Source of the DNA: Morinoia aosen
Taxonomy: Eukaryota > Arthropoda > Malacostraca > Amphipoda > Talitridae
Assembly (NCBI GenBank): GCA_030386875.1
Contig: CM059557.1
Coordinates: 60,280,514-60,344,513 of the forward strand
Reading direction: 5' to 3'
DNA: 64,000 bases
The notes under the pieces are model-generated. The model saw only the letters and a list, made by a program, of their open reading frames with translations. It ran no database searches and had not been told where the DNA came from. The position numbers were made by a program, and so were the translations under genes. Shown one piece after another: positions 42,540 through 55,500 of this stretch (its first letter is position 1; every line of letters starts with the position of its first letter).

Positions 42540-43401
42540 TTAAGGGGACGGTTAGGATCAAATTCCGGAAAATGGTAAAGTTTCGGTCTATAAGCTCATC
42601 TTATAAAGAATTTTTCTGGTGCATCCAACGATATAATTGGCTCTCAAATACGTGCATTGGTTCGTCTCCTAGACAGGGTAGAAGACGCGTACTAGCGTGA
42701 CCCTGACACTCGCCAATGAATCGGTGACCTCCCCCTTTCCCCCTTGTTGCGAGTCAGTTTTGAGCATTCCTCTGCGGGAATGTCAAGATAGTTCATTCCT
42801 GGCCTTGCTCTTAATGCTTTCGTACTCAAACGAAGCATTCTAACACTCGGTCATAAATTATGATGGTGTGATTGTCTGTTTTGAGTCCAGCTGCTCGGCG
42901 TCATCAGCTAATTAGCTTGCTGTGTAAACATATAACCGCTTCCCGCAGTTTTGGAGCTACAGGAATGACAAACATACTAACCGATAGCGGTTAAAACAAT
43001 CTATAGATCCATTGCATGCGATTTTTCAATTTCAATTTACGTTGAAAATTATAGGCAAAATAATTCGAAAAAGAGAAAATAGTTGTGGGTTTTTGGGAAG
43101 AAAAATTCGTAAAATTCATAGAATCAAATTTTCGAAAAACTGTACCACCGGATCTCTCAAGACAATTAGCTTTCTAAAACATGTTTTGCCAGTTCAGCAA
43201 CTTCAAAATTGTAGGAGAAGAATCATTTTCCGCAACACCCATTTTTTCATGTTTTGTCAAAAAAATCAAATATCTGATAAATTTACGAAAGAAACACGAG
43301 TTCATAAACAATAGCCGCATCATTTTAAACATTAGATGAAGGCCTCAGAAAAATCCATCGAGAACTTACAGACTTTCTTTGAACCCGAACCGTCTCCTTA
43401 A
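42540..43401 (+). mobile_element. TTAA-flanked non-autonomous element, copy 1
   Basis: TTAA (42540-42543) precedes GGGGACGGTT and TTAA (43398-43401) follows AACCGTCTCC, giving near-perfect 10-bp inverted ends. The interior is non-coding. About 300 bases at its left end match the reverse complement of 50250-50563, including CGTCTCCTAGAC and CTCTGCGGGAAT. TTAA duplications suggest piggyBac-type mobilisation. Confidence 0.75.
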
Positions 43402-44042
43402 ATACCTCAAAGAACACGCTTTAAATTACACAACAAATTTATGATATTTCTTATATGAATGCTTGTGAATTATAGAAGAAAGTGAAATGACATGACAAGG
43501 TGATAGGTAATAATAATAATAAAAAAAGCATTTCTAGTGCAAATACAAGTCGCTAGATTAGCAGTTTTACCATACCTGCTGAGCGTAGGAATCACATTGC
43601 ATGCACTACAAAAATGTAGTGTAATGAAGTAAAATGTATTTAAATGAGGGGTAATGAGCGAAAGAAATTCGTAACTGCTTTTTCAGTAATGCATAATATA
43701 ATGCAATTACTGTTGAGACGCAAAATAGCGTGCTATTTTGGCGTGTTAAATTCTTTCAGTGTTTGAACGATTTTTATGCTCTGTCGAATTTTGTTCCACG
43801 TTAAGGCGCCTGATATTGACAGAAATTTCTGCTCACTGTCAAAGGAACGCTAGTTGACCACGACATTATTTCTCCAATTGGGCTTTAGGTTGGTGACAGT
43901 GAGGGGATGGAATTGGACAAAACCAACATTGTTCTGAGGGAGATATGGAGAGGAAAATAGGGATGGGCTTAACGAGTGGGGAATCTTACTTGAATAGGAG
44001 TCTAGCCGAGTTCATTTAGAATTCATTGAAAATACGCTTAAA
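43402..44042. other. No gene seen
   Basis: AT-rich, with a short TAA-repeat tract near 43510-43525. It may include the eroded 5' part of the LINE that follows. Confidence 0.4.
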
Positions 44043-46520
44043 TTGATCTCTACACCCCCCAAAAAAACTTTTTATGCTTTCGTGGATTTTAAGGTAGATC
44101 TAACAAATAAAAACAATCAGCTAAGCCAAATATTTCACTGGCTTAATCTATCGCAAATGGTTCCAGAACCAACGCACACTAGTAACACTTCCAAACTTCT
44201 CGACCTAGCGATGATAACCAATTTTCAAGCAGTACTCAGCGCAAAGATTTTACCATCCTTTTATGATTAATATTGCAAAAGGGAAACAGAGACTCCGTTA
44301 CGTAACCTATCGCGTCAAAAACTACTTACTACTACTCTCTTAGAATATTTCAAGAAAAGGTATTAGAAAGTTTGAGCGAATTTCTAAACGTGTTAAACAC
44401 TTTTGATTCCAGCTTAAGAGTTTCATTTCAGCCCTTAATGAAAGTACACCATTCACCACAAAGAAAGTTAAGCCAAGACATGTAAATGGAAAGAGATGAA
44501 AGAGTTCAGATGAGATGAAAGAGTTGAGCAAAGTAAAAAGAAATTACCAGCGAGAGTATAAACTGAACAAATCTGACAGTACTCTCCAAAAAACTACACA
44601 AACATCATAAGAAAATCCTACGGAAAAAGTTGATGAAGTTAAACAAAACTAGTTTCACAAAGAACTGCAGGCAGCGAAACGAATTCCAAAAAGCGCGTGG
44701 GAAATCATTAGAGAAGTTGCACAGTATAAAAACTCAGGCTGCAAAAGTAAATTTGACAACCCCTCAAAAACGGCGAATGATTTCAATACTTTCTTTTCAA
44801 AAGTTAATGAAGAAATTTCAATGAAGCGTCTAGACTCGTTCCAAACACACCCACACGTGCAAATGTAAACGATGTTTCATCCCCTAATATGAGAAACGAA
44901 TGGAGACCAAGGCCGATTAGTATTATCGAGATGCGAAAAATTATACTCACTAAAAATACTGAAGTAGTTGGACATGATGGCATTATCCTTTATTATATAA
45001 ACGACAGCTTCCGAGTTAAGAACCCCATTTTTATTAGAAATATATCTATAGTCACAAACAAATTTCCTGATCTGTGCAAACTATTCATCATTAAAACCAA
45101 TGTAAAAATTTGATTTCAGTAAATTATCAAATTACACACCAATCAGTCTCCTAACTGTTATGTCGAGAATATTAGGAAATGTAATAACAAACCAGCCTTC
45201 GTCTCACATGGAGGAATCACCGCTACTTCGCTGCCATCAATATGCTTATATGAAGAACACCAGTACTCAAGATGCTTTGCTCAACATCGCAGAAAAAATA
45301 CACAATGATATAGACCGAAAAAATTAACTCTTACTACTGCTTGGTCTCTCCAAAGCGTTTGACAGTGTCGAGCATAAAAACTCCTGCAAAAATATCGAAC
45401 CTCAGAGGAGATATACAGGGGTTTGAAAGCTACCTACAGAACCTCTTTCATGCACTGTGCGTGAATAAAAAGAAAAAGAAAACAAAGAAAGAACAACAGT
45501 TTATTTCAAAAGGAAGATGATGCAAAAAGCACGTCATTGGTTTTTAAAACATCTTAAAGTAAGGATCTTTAGGTGATACATATAAGTTAGTTAGTTGATC
45601 AGCATTCATGCCAAATAACTTTGGCGTTCTCCAAGGTTCATTCCTTGGCCCACTTCTATTCTATATTTTCATCAATGATTTTCTCACCATGCTAGCAAAC
45701 ACAAAAATCTCAATGTATTCTGACGATGTCCCAAGTTCGATAGCAGATTTGAAAGAAGTCCATGAAAACGCTGAAAGTCTACTGAAGAACCTGAAATTGT
45801 GGTATGATCAAAATGGCCTTAAACTTAACGCAAGGAAAACACGATGCATTATTTTTAGATGTAAGAATGGGATTTGCAAATTCTTAAAATTTATGCTAAT
45901 TTTTGGAGACGATAAAATCGAGCCAGTCGACAACGTGAAAAACCTTGGTGTTAATTTGGTTTGACAAAAATATGGCTTCCAAACTATACGTAGAAACAAT
46001 ACATTAAGAAGACACTTGACGAAAAATCTAGATTAGTTTGTGATTCAGTCGTCAGTATTATCGCGTTCGGACTATTGAAGTCTAGTAAGGGGAGACATAC
46101 CTCATTATGTTCTACACGTATTGCAAACTCTTTGAATTTCGCAGCCAAAATTGAGTGCAAAGCTAATTTCAGGGATTGCGATCATGCAACCCGTCTCTCT
46201 TAAAAAAATGGCTCGACCCCAATACCAGAAAGATTTCTCATTCATAAAGCCCAACATGTGTTCTCATCTTTCTACCTCCCTCAGAGTATAGCAGACTTTG
46301 TAAATTTTTTTCCATACAGTATTACGAACCAAAACCAAATCGGAGGAATGATATCTTAGTTATACCGTTCATCTGACCTGGGGCAGAAAACTCTCTCAGT
46401 TTCTGGAGTTTGTGGAATGAGTTTTCCCCAGAACATAGAAGCTCTCAAACTTTTAAAGAATTCAAGGCAAACGTCTCGCACCATTTTGTATGTATTTCAC
46501 AGAGAATAACATACCGTAAC
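44043..46520 (+). pseudogene. Decayed CR1/L2-like LINE (endonuclease and reverse transcriptase)
   Basis: Blocks in order: an endonuclease stretch LDLAMITNF near 44200 preceded by MVPEPTHTS; SKTANDFNTFFSKVNEEIS near 44760; EVVGHDGIILYYINDS near 44960; NYTPISLLTVMSRILGNV near 45130; the LLGLSKAFDSVEHK active-site block near 45340; after an inserted repeat, GVLQGSFLGPLLFYIFINDF near 45615; MYSDD (usually YADD) near 45715; WYDQNGLKLNARKTR; and a C-terminal LWNEFSPEHRSSQTFKEFK near 46410. Several stops and frameshifts separate them, and there is no RNase H. The block order and wording are those of CR1/L2-group LINEs, clearly different from the I-type LINE. It is old and inactive. Confidence 0.85.
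45470..45600 (-). repeat. Short dispersed repeat, copy 2, inserted in the LINE
   Basis: It interrupts the reverse transcriptase between the AFDSV and GVLQGS blocks. It matches 40370-40455 over about 85 bases with gaps. No clear target duplication was seen. Confidence 0.55.
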
Positions 46521-46860
46521 ATTTCGTCGTACATTCAAACTGAACGATAGAGGGTTTCCCTTAACTCACGGCTGCTGTGAGGTCAGCTGTGTAAACTCGG
46601 TGAAGCTAAAATGCCTATATTTGTTCTAGCCATTGGTGTTCATTTCTTATCATCCCTTCTGCGAAGACCTCACACTTAGCCTGTAAAGCGCAATCGATTA
46701 TAAAACCACAATTAGGTTCATTTGTAATCTATGTGTAGAAATTTTGTGCCATTTGTTACTTTTAAGTGATACCATCATATCCCCGTGTCTCCATTTCATC
46801 TAATGCACCCATGTCTGTGTGTTATAAGAGGGATTAAATAGGCGATTTATAGGAAATTTC
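46521..46860. other. No gene seen; probable LINE 3' region
   Basis: The sequence follows the LINE C-terminus directly and is probably its 3' untranslated region, though no tail repeat was found. Confidence 0.35.
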
Positions 46861-46916
46861 ATTTTATGATAAAAAGAAAAACCAACGTAGCTAAAAATAT
46901 CACAATAAAAACAAAC

Positions 46917-46945
46917 GTTTCGGATCATAAAATATCCATCCTCAG
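46917..46945 (-). ncRNA. Hammerhead-like core motif 1
   Basis: On the minus strand: CTGAGGA, then T, GGAT...ATCC (4-bp stem with a short loop), then GAAAC. CUGANGA and GAAA are the two conserved boxes of hammerhead ribozymes, and the stem between them is paired. One extra U before the stem departs from the canonical fold, and no cleavage site was identified, so activity is doubtful. Confidence 0.3.
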
Positions 46946-47301
46946 TGCTCTTAACAACAATAAATCAAAGTGTTGAAAAATATTTTTGAACACTAATTTT
47001 TTAGAATAACCCGGAAATAAAACAAAGTCATTGAAAAGATAATAATAAAGCAAAAACAATGTAAAATTTCAGCAAACAATGAAAAGTTAGACCGCCGTGT
47101 CACATTCATTTATTGACGGAAGGTTTTTAAAACGTACATCAATTCTAAAATACGGAGATTAGACAAATTTGGGTGACTCTAAAATTTTGAAATTGGTGTT
47201 TTTTTTTAAAAAAATGGTCGTTATTAAAACAATGTTCTATTACAGACTAGCTAGAGTTTAGAAATATTTGTTAACACTATGATTTATTGTTTTCCATTGC
47301 T

Positions 47302-47329
47302 CTGGGGATGGATTTTTATGATCCGAAAC
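47302..47329 (+). ncRNA. Hammerhead-like core motif 2, degenerate
   Basis: CTGGGGA, T, GGAT...ATCC, GAAAC. This is the counterpart of motif 1 on the opposite foldback arm; the first box has changed at a conserved base (A to G). Confidence 0.25.
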
Positions 47330-47388
47330 GTTTGTTTTCGTCATGATATTCGTAGCTACGTTAGTTTTACTTTTATCCTTATTATAGG

Positions 47389-48284
47389 GAATTCCAAGAG
47401 AATGAGAAACCTGAAAAGTTATTTGTTGTTCTCAGACTGTAGGTTGATTTTTCTGAAACCTCTGTCAAATTTGGAACTAGCTAATTTTTTGTTTTTCATA
47501 TTTTTTTTTATTTTTTTGGTTATTTCTTTTGACTACACTGAGCACTAGTAGTCAGTTTTGCTGTAGCAGGATGAAGTATTCGATTTTTTTAGTAAAAAAC
47601 GGAAAGACGATTGCATTCGCTTAACCCTTTGCTACCAGTTAGTAATGAATTTTTCAGTAAATGAAATTAGTTCACTGGTTCACTGTTTCGTACGTACGAT
47701 TGCTGGCAGCAATCGTTGGACGCACTACGTTGGAAGCACTACCCTCCAACTATTTATTCGACACAGCCAACATTCAGGTTTTTCTCATTTTACTGGCCGC
47801 CCATTTGCTTGTTCCCCTCAGTCCGTCACTAGAAACCATTGCAATAGTTCCAATAACCCTTTCTAAATGTCTATTTTTCTATTCTATACAAAGCATTTAA
47901 TGAACAAGACCGCCGTATTCTAGAATCTCTCTGTATATTCACAAATAAACCTTCACTTAATAAAGATTTCAGCTCGACAAAATTATTTGTAGCCCCTACT
48001 TCCTAACTTGCGGTATGCTGAGGTGTGCCTAGTGTGTGTGCATGTAGTGTGCGTATGTGTATGTGTGTATATATATATATATAAATGTGTAGGTGTATGA
48101 GTGTGTTGGGTGTGTATGGTTATGTATGCCTGTATGTACTGTGTATATTGCCTAAACGCTTAAGTGTGGTATTCTAGTCGTTATAAAAGGATTTATTTTA
48201 TTTTTTGCGTTTTTGCTTGGTATGTCTATTCAGACCTTATCCGTCTTATGCATGACTGAAAATTACTTTTTATTTCTTCCAGCA
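47389..48284. other. No gene seen; GT/TA microsatellite
   Basis: A GTGTGTG/TATGTG/TATATA tract occupies about 48028-48120. Otherwise AT-rich sequence without a recognised element. Two overlapping short frames at 47645-47900 are not similar to anything I know. Confidence 0.5.
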
Positions 48285-48314
48285 CTGATGATGGAATAAC
48301 TTGTATTCCGAAAC
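48285..48314 (+). ncRNA. Hammerhead-like core motif 3
   Basis: CTGATGA, T, GGAATA, a 5-base loop, TATTCC, GAAAC. The 6-bp stem has a different sequence from motifs 1 and 2 but still pairs. The flanks AGCA on the left and CGTTTG on the right are shared with motif 1. Such motifs occur in terminal regions of Penelope-like elements; no Penelope coding sequence is visible nearby. Confidence 0.3.
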
Positions 48315-48360
48315 GTTTGCTATACAATAAATGTTCTCTATTTCAAGTATTTATAAGCTT

Positions 48361-49506
48361 TCAGTCATTTTACCTTTGACAAAATTTCCTCGAAAAAACA
48401 GTTTGATTGTTTCTCTCAATAGCATAAATAACGCCTGTATCACTTCGCATGGTTTTTCTATCATTTAAGGACCATTATATTAAAATAAATAAAAACCAGA
48501 ATGTTATAATACAATTTCATGATCAACTTTCTTGGAAATACACGTTTTTTCTCGTTATGTTAACGTTATTTCTCCAAAAAAATCTTACCCTGTAAGTTGA
48601 AATGCAAAAATTTTTGAAAGTTCAAAGCGCGTACATACTTTCAAGTACCCTTTTTAATATTGACGCTGAAGTACAGCGTTTGTCTGTCAGTCACACTTTG
48701 GAAATATTTTTTAATTAGGCCTGCCAAACAGATGTACGTTTCAAATTCTATCTACCCAGCTATTGGCCTCTATTCAACGTGATGAGAGATGCCTTTCCAT
48801 GAGGCATTGAATAACTGTAGATAATTTACGTGTTTCATCGAACCCCACTGTACCGAATGCCGCCATTTTTGACGGCCGCGGACTCAGTCTTGTGTACAGA
48901 GGAGCCTATTGATATTTCGCTCGTTTTGCAATTTAAAACTGAAATTATGAAAACTAAGAAGTTCAGGTTAATTTAAAACGACCTTGGAAAGCGTAGTGTT
49001 TAATGTATGCGCTCAAGTATGTACATAATTTAGTATCTTTTTAAGTGAACACGATTATTATTTCAATAAGTATGTGCTCTTTTGATGGTTCTGTTTGTTA
49101 CGTTACCCATAATATCAGTAGTTATACTGTTACCCTTAAGAATGGTGTTGCCTTAGATTCATGTAAAGTATTAGGTGTGCTGATGAAAAGTCCTTCCTCT
49201 CTATATCCTCAGAGACAGAATTCACAGGCATTCAAAACTTGAGATCTAGGTGGTTACGGCCCACCACCGTAATGTGAATTTAAACGGTATGCAAAATTAC
49301 TTTTAGCATTGCCATCGACTCTTTTCCTGTACAAAGTATAGCGGCATCTTATTGAAACCAGGAATCTTTAAAGATTGCGTTACATGTTATTGAAAACAGG
49401 AATGTGCTCAAATCATTTGCTTTCACCGATTTCCACCAACAGTCAATGCATTACGATCAGCATCTGCGAAAAAACATGTGCCAACAGTTCTTCAAGATGT
49501 GATGCG
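48361..49506. other. No gene seen
   Basis: AT-rich, without recognised motifs or repeat ends. Confidence 0.45.
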
Positions 49507-50563
49507 TTAAGGGGACTGTCTCGCCAAAAAAAGTCAGTCATTTTTTGACGAATTTCTGCGAAATTTTCATAAAAGGTGTAAAATGATGCAAATTTTTTTT
49601 GGACTCATGGGTTTTTTCGCAATTTTAGTAAAAAATGGATTTGAAAAACTGAAAAAATAGGTAATTTTGAAAGCAGGTTTCCTCCAACAATTTTGAAGTT
49701 ACCGACCGGCTTTATGTTTTCTAGATAGCTAAATGTGTTATTCAGAGAAATACCTGAAAGGATTTTCGATAATTTGGTTAGTTGAATTGTAGATTTTGTG
49801 TCCTAAAAATTTGACTTTTTTCTTTTTTTCCTCTTTAATTGTCTTGCATAATTTTTCACATAAATTAAATTTCAAAACCGTTTTCGATATTTTTTGAACT
49901 TTTTTCAAGTCCCATCGATTGATGCATTTGCCATTCCTGTATCTTTAAAACTGGGGGAGATCCACTTCAAAAGATCGAAACTGGAAGTTTTCAGGACAAC
50001 CGAATTTCCTCTCATTTTTTATTAATTTTTGCACTATTATATTTTTTTTAAATCAATTCCATTGCTTGGTAGCTCTTTTCAAGCCCTATCGATCGATATG
50101 CTTGCCATCTTTGTACCTTCAAAACTGTGGGTGGTGATACATCTCGAACAACGTCCAGTAGATGTTTTCTCAACAATGTGTGAATTAGCTGTGACTCAGA
50201 TCAGCCGGATCCAAAACAAACACTCAGTGAAATCGACATAATCCGTTCACTGAGTGATAGAATGTTTCGTCGAGTACGAAAGCATCTGGAACATAGTCCA
50301 AGAATGAACTCTCTTGCTATTCCCGCAGAGTAACACTCATAATTTAGTCGTGAAAAAAAGAGGTGAGGGTGCGCTGTCACTTTGTCATGAGCATGCGCTG
50401 AGGTCACGCTAATGCGCGTCTTCTATTCCGTCTAGGAGACGAACCTATGCACGTACATGCGAGCCAAATACATCGATCAATTCAGAAGACAATTTTCCAC
50501 AACATGAGCTAAAAAATAAAAAATCGATAACTTTTCGCACTTCAACCTGAACTGTCCCTTTAA
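49507..50563 (+). mobile_element. TTAA-flanked non-autonomous element, copy 2
   Basis: TTAA (49507-49510) precedes GGGGACTGTC and TTAA (50560-50563) follows GAACTGTCCCT, about 1.06 kb apart. The right 300 bases are homologous, in inverted orientation, to the left end of the element at 42540. The interior has runs of A/T and no transposase. Confidence 0.75.
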
Positions 50564-51420
50564 GTAGAAGCTGAAAAATTTTCACGTAATTTCAGATGCC
50601 CAGACACGAACATTTAGCTCATTAACTTCACCCTTCAAGTAGGAATGAGTTTCATCAGACATAATTGAGTTCGATACGATGTCTACATTTTTGGAACTTG
50701 TAGAAATGTACGTACAACCTTTATCCGCAATTGAAACTCTGCTAGCTGGAGCTCTTATGTCTGCGAAATTTCATACAGATAATATTTTGAATCGTTTTCG
50801 TAAAAATGTAACACAAAACGAGACACTTCTAGCTAAATCGAACCTTCCCTAATCGAAGTCAAAAGGCTGAGAAACAGCACTCATTGAAACAAGCTGAATT
50901 GTGGCTTTATTTCGAAAGGTTCGCTGTTTGTCATAGCGTTACTAGCTTCTTGTGGAGCCTTTTTATTTGAATTTAGAGACAGTAACGTATATTCTAGTTT
51001 TATTCGAAATTCTTCGATCGCCAAAAATGCTCCTGTAATTTTTGTGCACGGTAATAATTGCTTCGTTCCACTGGGAGTAAGCTCAATTGTTTTTTGTGAG
51101 GGATAAAATTTGCGATGTGTGAAAGCAATATTTTATGTTTGTAGGTAGAATGGATACAACACTTCACTTGATCTTAAATTTTATCTCTAGTCTTAAATCA
51201 TCCTGAACTTTTTTAGGGGCCACAGTTTTTTGGAATCGATTTTCATAAGGGTTGAGTTACTAACGTGCCACCCTGTTTATTTTACTATCTTCAGAGCCGA
51301 ATGTCCAGATATTATTTGTACCTTAGTGTTTCCCTGAACATATTTTAAATATTTGAATGACACCCAGCTTTAATAGGCTACTTTACATCGTCATGCTTAC
51401 ACTAAAAGTTTTGAAGGTGT
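50564..51420. other. No gene seen
   Basis: AT-rich. It may include the unplaced left end of the Tc1 remnant. Confidence 0.4.
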
Positions 51421-51529
51421 TCAGGAAGGAAGCACAAATTTAAAGTTTCGGGAAAATTATATTAAAAAATTATGAAAAAAACATGCACACGAAGTTCATA
51501 TTAATTCATGATTATTTCAGTAACAAATT

Positions 51530-52560
51530 GAAAAGCCTTTATTTATTAAAACCGCCACCTGACGCTTTCTACAGTTCACTAAGATATTCTTTCAACCACC
51601 AACAGAAATCTTTGCTGATCCCAAAAATTTTGAAAAATGGAAACCAACAGAAATGTTGGACCATTGTTTTTTCATAATTTTGGGAGTTTTGGATCTCGTC
51701 GCATTGAAGTTTTTCTCATTAATCTCTCACGTATTTTCAATAGGATTCATTTCTGGGCTTCAGCTTGGCGGCGGCAAAACATTTACTAAACTGTACTACA
51801 ATTATTTTCAATACATTTTGTCCTAAGCTTGGGGTTTTTCACCATTTCGAAAAACTATTGCGGGTGTAAGAACGAAAACTTCGCCAGACTGTTTGAAATT
51901 TTCAGAGTGAACCTTGAAATATTGAGGTTACATTATTCTTCCAAAGCTCACAAGGCTTCCAGTTCTATTGTCGAAGAAACAATGCCAAAATACAGAACTT
52001 CAGCTAACATGTTTAACAGTCGGAAACTTTTTTTTGCTTGGAAGCGTCACTTTTTTTTGCCAGACAAAACTAACGTCTGTGCGATCGAACAATCAAATTT
52101 TCATCTCATCTGACCCATGAACCGATAACCAGAAGCGAGTTTCTTCATCAGTAAATTTTCTGGCAATTGGAAATCAGACTTAGACATGTCTAGCTGTAAG
52201 AAGAGGTCCTGGTTTGTCTCCTTTCAGTCCTCCTTTCTTCAGTGTTATTCGCAGTGTTAAGCTTGATATTCCTATTTCTCTCAAACTTAAATTTCGCAAC
52301 ATCATTTGAGCAGTGATTCTCGTGCCTCTCTCAACTGTTCGTAATTCTTTTCTTTCTTATCAGGATAAAAGCTTCTCCTTTAATTTTCATTCTGAAAGTT
52401 GCTAAACTTTTATGCTTCTCTATAATACTTTGAACTGCTGATACAGGAACGTCAAATTGCGTTGAAATTGATTTATTGCCACTCCCATCCTTCTTTCATT
52501 TACAATAAATATCCCTCATAACCCAATGGTGAACTCTTTAAATTATTACAATGTTCTCTT
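51530..52560 (-). pseudogene. Decayed Tc1-like transposase
   Basis: Minus-strand blocks in order: STQFDVPVSAVQSIIEKHKS (first helix-turn-helix) near 52450; RTVERGTRITAQMM and LREIGISSLTLRITLKKGGL (second) near 52280-52350; KFTDEETRFWLSVHGSD (the FSDES catalytic block) near 52130; FVWQKK and TVKHV near 52040; SPEMNPIEN (the SPDLNPIEN catalytic block) near 51745; and a decayed C-terminal EEW/MPRR region near 51600. Multiple stops and frameshifts separate them. Terminal repeats were not found. The element is old and inactive. Confidence 0.8.
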
Positions 52561-52599
52561 GACTGCCAGTTAATCTGAAATCATTAATTCAACGAAAAC

Positions 52600-55500
52600 T
52601 ATTGATTCGTCTGTGTAGTAGAATGCATCAAAATAGATTGAAATATCAGCGTTCTTATTTTAAATTTACACGTTACTGCATTGGAAATATTAAATTCGTT
52701 TATTTCACTATATGAGATGAGGGCAAAAACTATAAATATTGAGCACATGTTATTTTGTTCATAATTTTCTCGTCAAAAATATAATTCTTTCAAAAACTAC
52801 GAATTTGTGCGTCTTTCGCTAAGACCATCAAAATACTCGGTGCAAGCATGCAGTGAGAAGTATTATTAGAAGGTTTTATTCAAGTGTATCCTAGAGGAAT
52901 GCAGAGGTACAAATTATTTCCGGCATGTTTCAATGTAAATGCTCACTTGGAAATGTAAGATGGTTCGTATCACTGATACATGATCCAACAACGTTGTTTT
53001 TGGCTACGTTGAGTTAGGTCAAGAAAGATAAGGTTTGATTTGGAAAGGATAGATTAGGATATGCTTGTTTACCTTAGGACAATTAATTTAAATATGTTAA
53101 GTTGCAAAGATTAGAATTGGTTTGGTTGAGTTAGTTTAGGACAGGTATGACGAGTGTTAGTCAAATTAGGGGCAAATGAAGGAGATCGGTAAAATAAGCT
53201 TGTTCATGTGGTCCTTATATTATGATGAACTGTACGGAAAGGGTTAGCCGTTGGCATCAACCTTTGTAAAAATCCTTATGTACTATCAGGAGAGAACGTC
53301 ATTGTATGAAATGTTCAGCTCAAGTCAAATACACTCTCAACACACAGTGCGTTGTTGATACACTTTTGTTTTTGATGAACAATCACATACATTGCCAATT
53401 TATAGTTTATACACAACCTCTGCACTATTCTACAGAATTGACCACTAGATGCAAGTAAATCACAATAATTTTTAAAGTTTTTCATTTGAAGAATAAATAA
53501 CCTAGTGCTAGCATCTGTTCTGAAAAATGCGCAATTTTTGGGTTGAGTAAACGCTGATTCGCTTTCGATTATTAGGATTTGGTCTAACACTATGAAAAAG
53601 TCTTTAAAACGGGCTAATTGCTTTATTTCAACTATATCTCGATTGATTCTGAGTTTAAGAGCGTTGGCAACTTTTTATAGAAGTAGCTACGCGCATATTA
53701 GAACAAATTCTGAATTTAGGTCATTTTACCATCCAAAAATGCGATGGAATTCCAGTTATGTTAGCTACTGAAAATAAATTATTCCCATCGCCACCAAGAC
53801 TTAGTGTCGTGTTTGGTGGCCGTTTTACTGTAGATATGCGTTATTGTCTAAAAAATGAAGTAATCAGACTTTACAAAAAAGTTTGAAGTTTAATAGGCTC
53901 ATAAAATTTCCTCATATTAGTAACGATGTTAAAAATGAGGCCACTTTCTATATAAATCATTCGATCAAACGTATATTTGGATCTAATAACAGCATACTCA
54001 CATACTATGCGTCAGGTCGATAAAGGCGCAAAGGCGGCAAGAGTAAACCCAGTTTTTATCCCTTGCAGCCCCATAAAGATTTAGAGAGTTTTTCGAACCT
54101 GTTAAACACCTATAACTCAGTCATTGATTGCTGCAGTGATTCCTGTTCTAGTGTGCATTCAGCCTGTTGTGGATTTTTTTACGTCTGACTGACGATATAT
54201 TTTTTGTCAACATTATCTTCATTGTTCTTAATTCGCACGAGAGGCGTTCGGAGTTCATTGGATAGTTAATTTTTTTAAATTTCTTAACTTATTCCAGAAA
54301 ATTATAAGAAATTTTATTAAAATTCTCAAATCCTAAGGTCAAAATTACTGGAAGAACAGTTAATCACTCTGAAATCGTCACAAATAATTGCATTGCACTT
54401 CTCAGCATGGCAGCGTATTCTCGAATGAAGAGGATGAGCCAACAAGTTACCGGCACGAAAACTTCCGCGGTGGTCTGCCTCTTTTGCGTAAATATTGCGT
54501 GACATCATTCCGACGTACGCCTATGCGCACTGCGCACAACTATGCGTATACACAACAGAAGAGTGCATCAGCCCGGGAATACAGTTCTGCCCCATAAAAA
54601 AGGAAATTTTGACTTTACTAACCATGATAATGCGTGACCATTCCCCTAAGAAAATGCTTACAAAACAATGACTTTAGTTTGCGGGCTAGCTTTTCAGATG
54701 GAAAACCGAAATAGGGTAAATTGTAATACAGGTGATTTTTACATTTAATAGCAGTGTTAGACTCGCAATATTTCTCTGGCAAAAATTTTTGAATTTGGGA
54801 GTTTGTGGTTAAAAGTGATTGGCAGTTCTTTCCGTAATTTTAACCTTAGGATTAAAAAATCGGCGCACATTTTTAGGGGAAAAACAATCTTAAATAACAT
54901 GTTTAGTTCATATCTCCTTCAGATAGTTAATGCATGGTTGTCTTAGTTTTCGTTTTTTTTCAGCTGATGTATAGTCTGGAAATTATTATCGATCATGATT
55001 TTACTCCTGCATAGTATATGGTCATACTTTTTATTTTACAGAACTGATGCTAAATCTGGTTTCCGATGTATTATAGATTTTTTAAATAAATTGATTAATG
55101 CGTTATCATTTTCTTTGTTCTTAAACTTTGTAGTGAATCGGTGATGTGAGGAAAGTGAATATCTGTTTCCACCGTGAGTGAGGAGCTGATGTACTTTTAG
55201 CGTGAGTTGCTTACATCGTTGAACTTTGTTATGACTCTTGAATTCTATGATCGTGACACGAAGGGGAGCACAGAAATCATGTAACTATTTCCAGAAGAAA
55301 AAAGTTGTATTCTACTTCAGGTAAAAAATTTTGTTGACGTAGAACGATTTTCGAGTCGAGAATTTCAGTTGCTACGGTAGGTCTTTGTTGTTCATTTTTA
55401 TATTTTGGAATTCCGGATCGTTCTATACAAATGTAAATGCTTACACTAGTTAATAAAAAGGGAAGGTAGCGTCTAACTCAGTCCTACGAAACAAGAGCCT

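Larger units (their letters stand above)
46862..47388. repeat. Foldback with about 85-bp arms carrying a hammerhead-like motif
   Basis: 46862-46950 matches the reverse complement of 47300-47388, including GATCCGAAACGTTTGTTTT and TAGCTACGTTRGTTTT. Each arm contains a CTGRGGA...GAAAC motif. The loop of about 350 bases is AT-rich and non-coding. Confidence 0.75.

Noticed and set aside
47615-47650. TTAACCCTTTGCTACC as a piggyBac-type end
   Set aside because: No complementary CAAAGGGTTAA was found nearby, so a single end is not enough.
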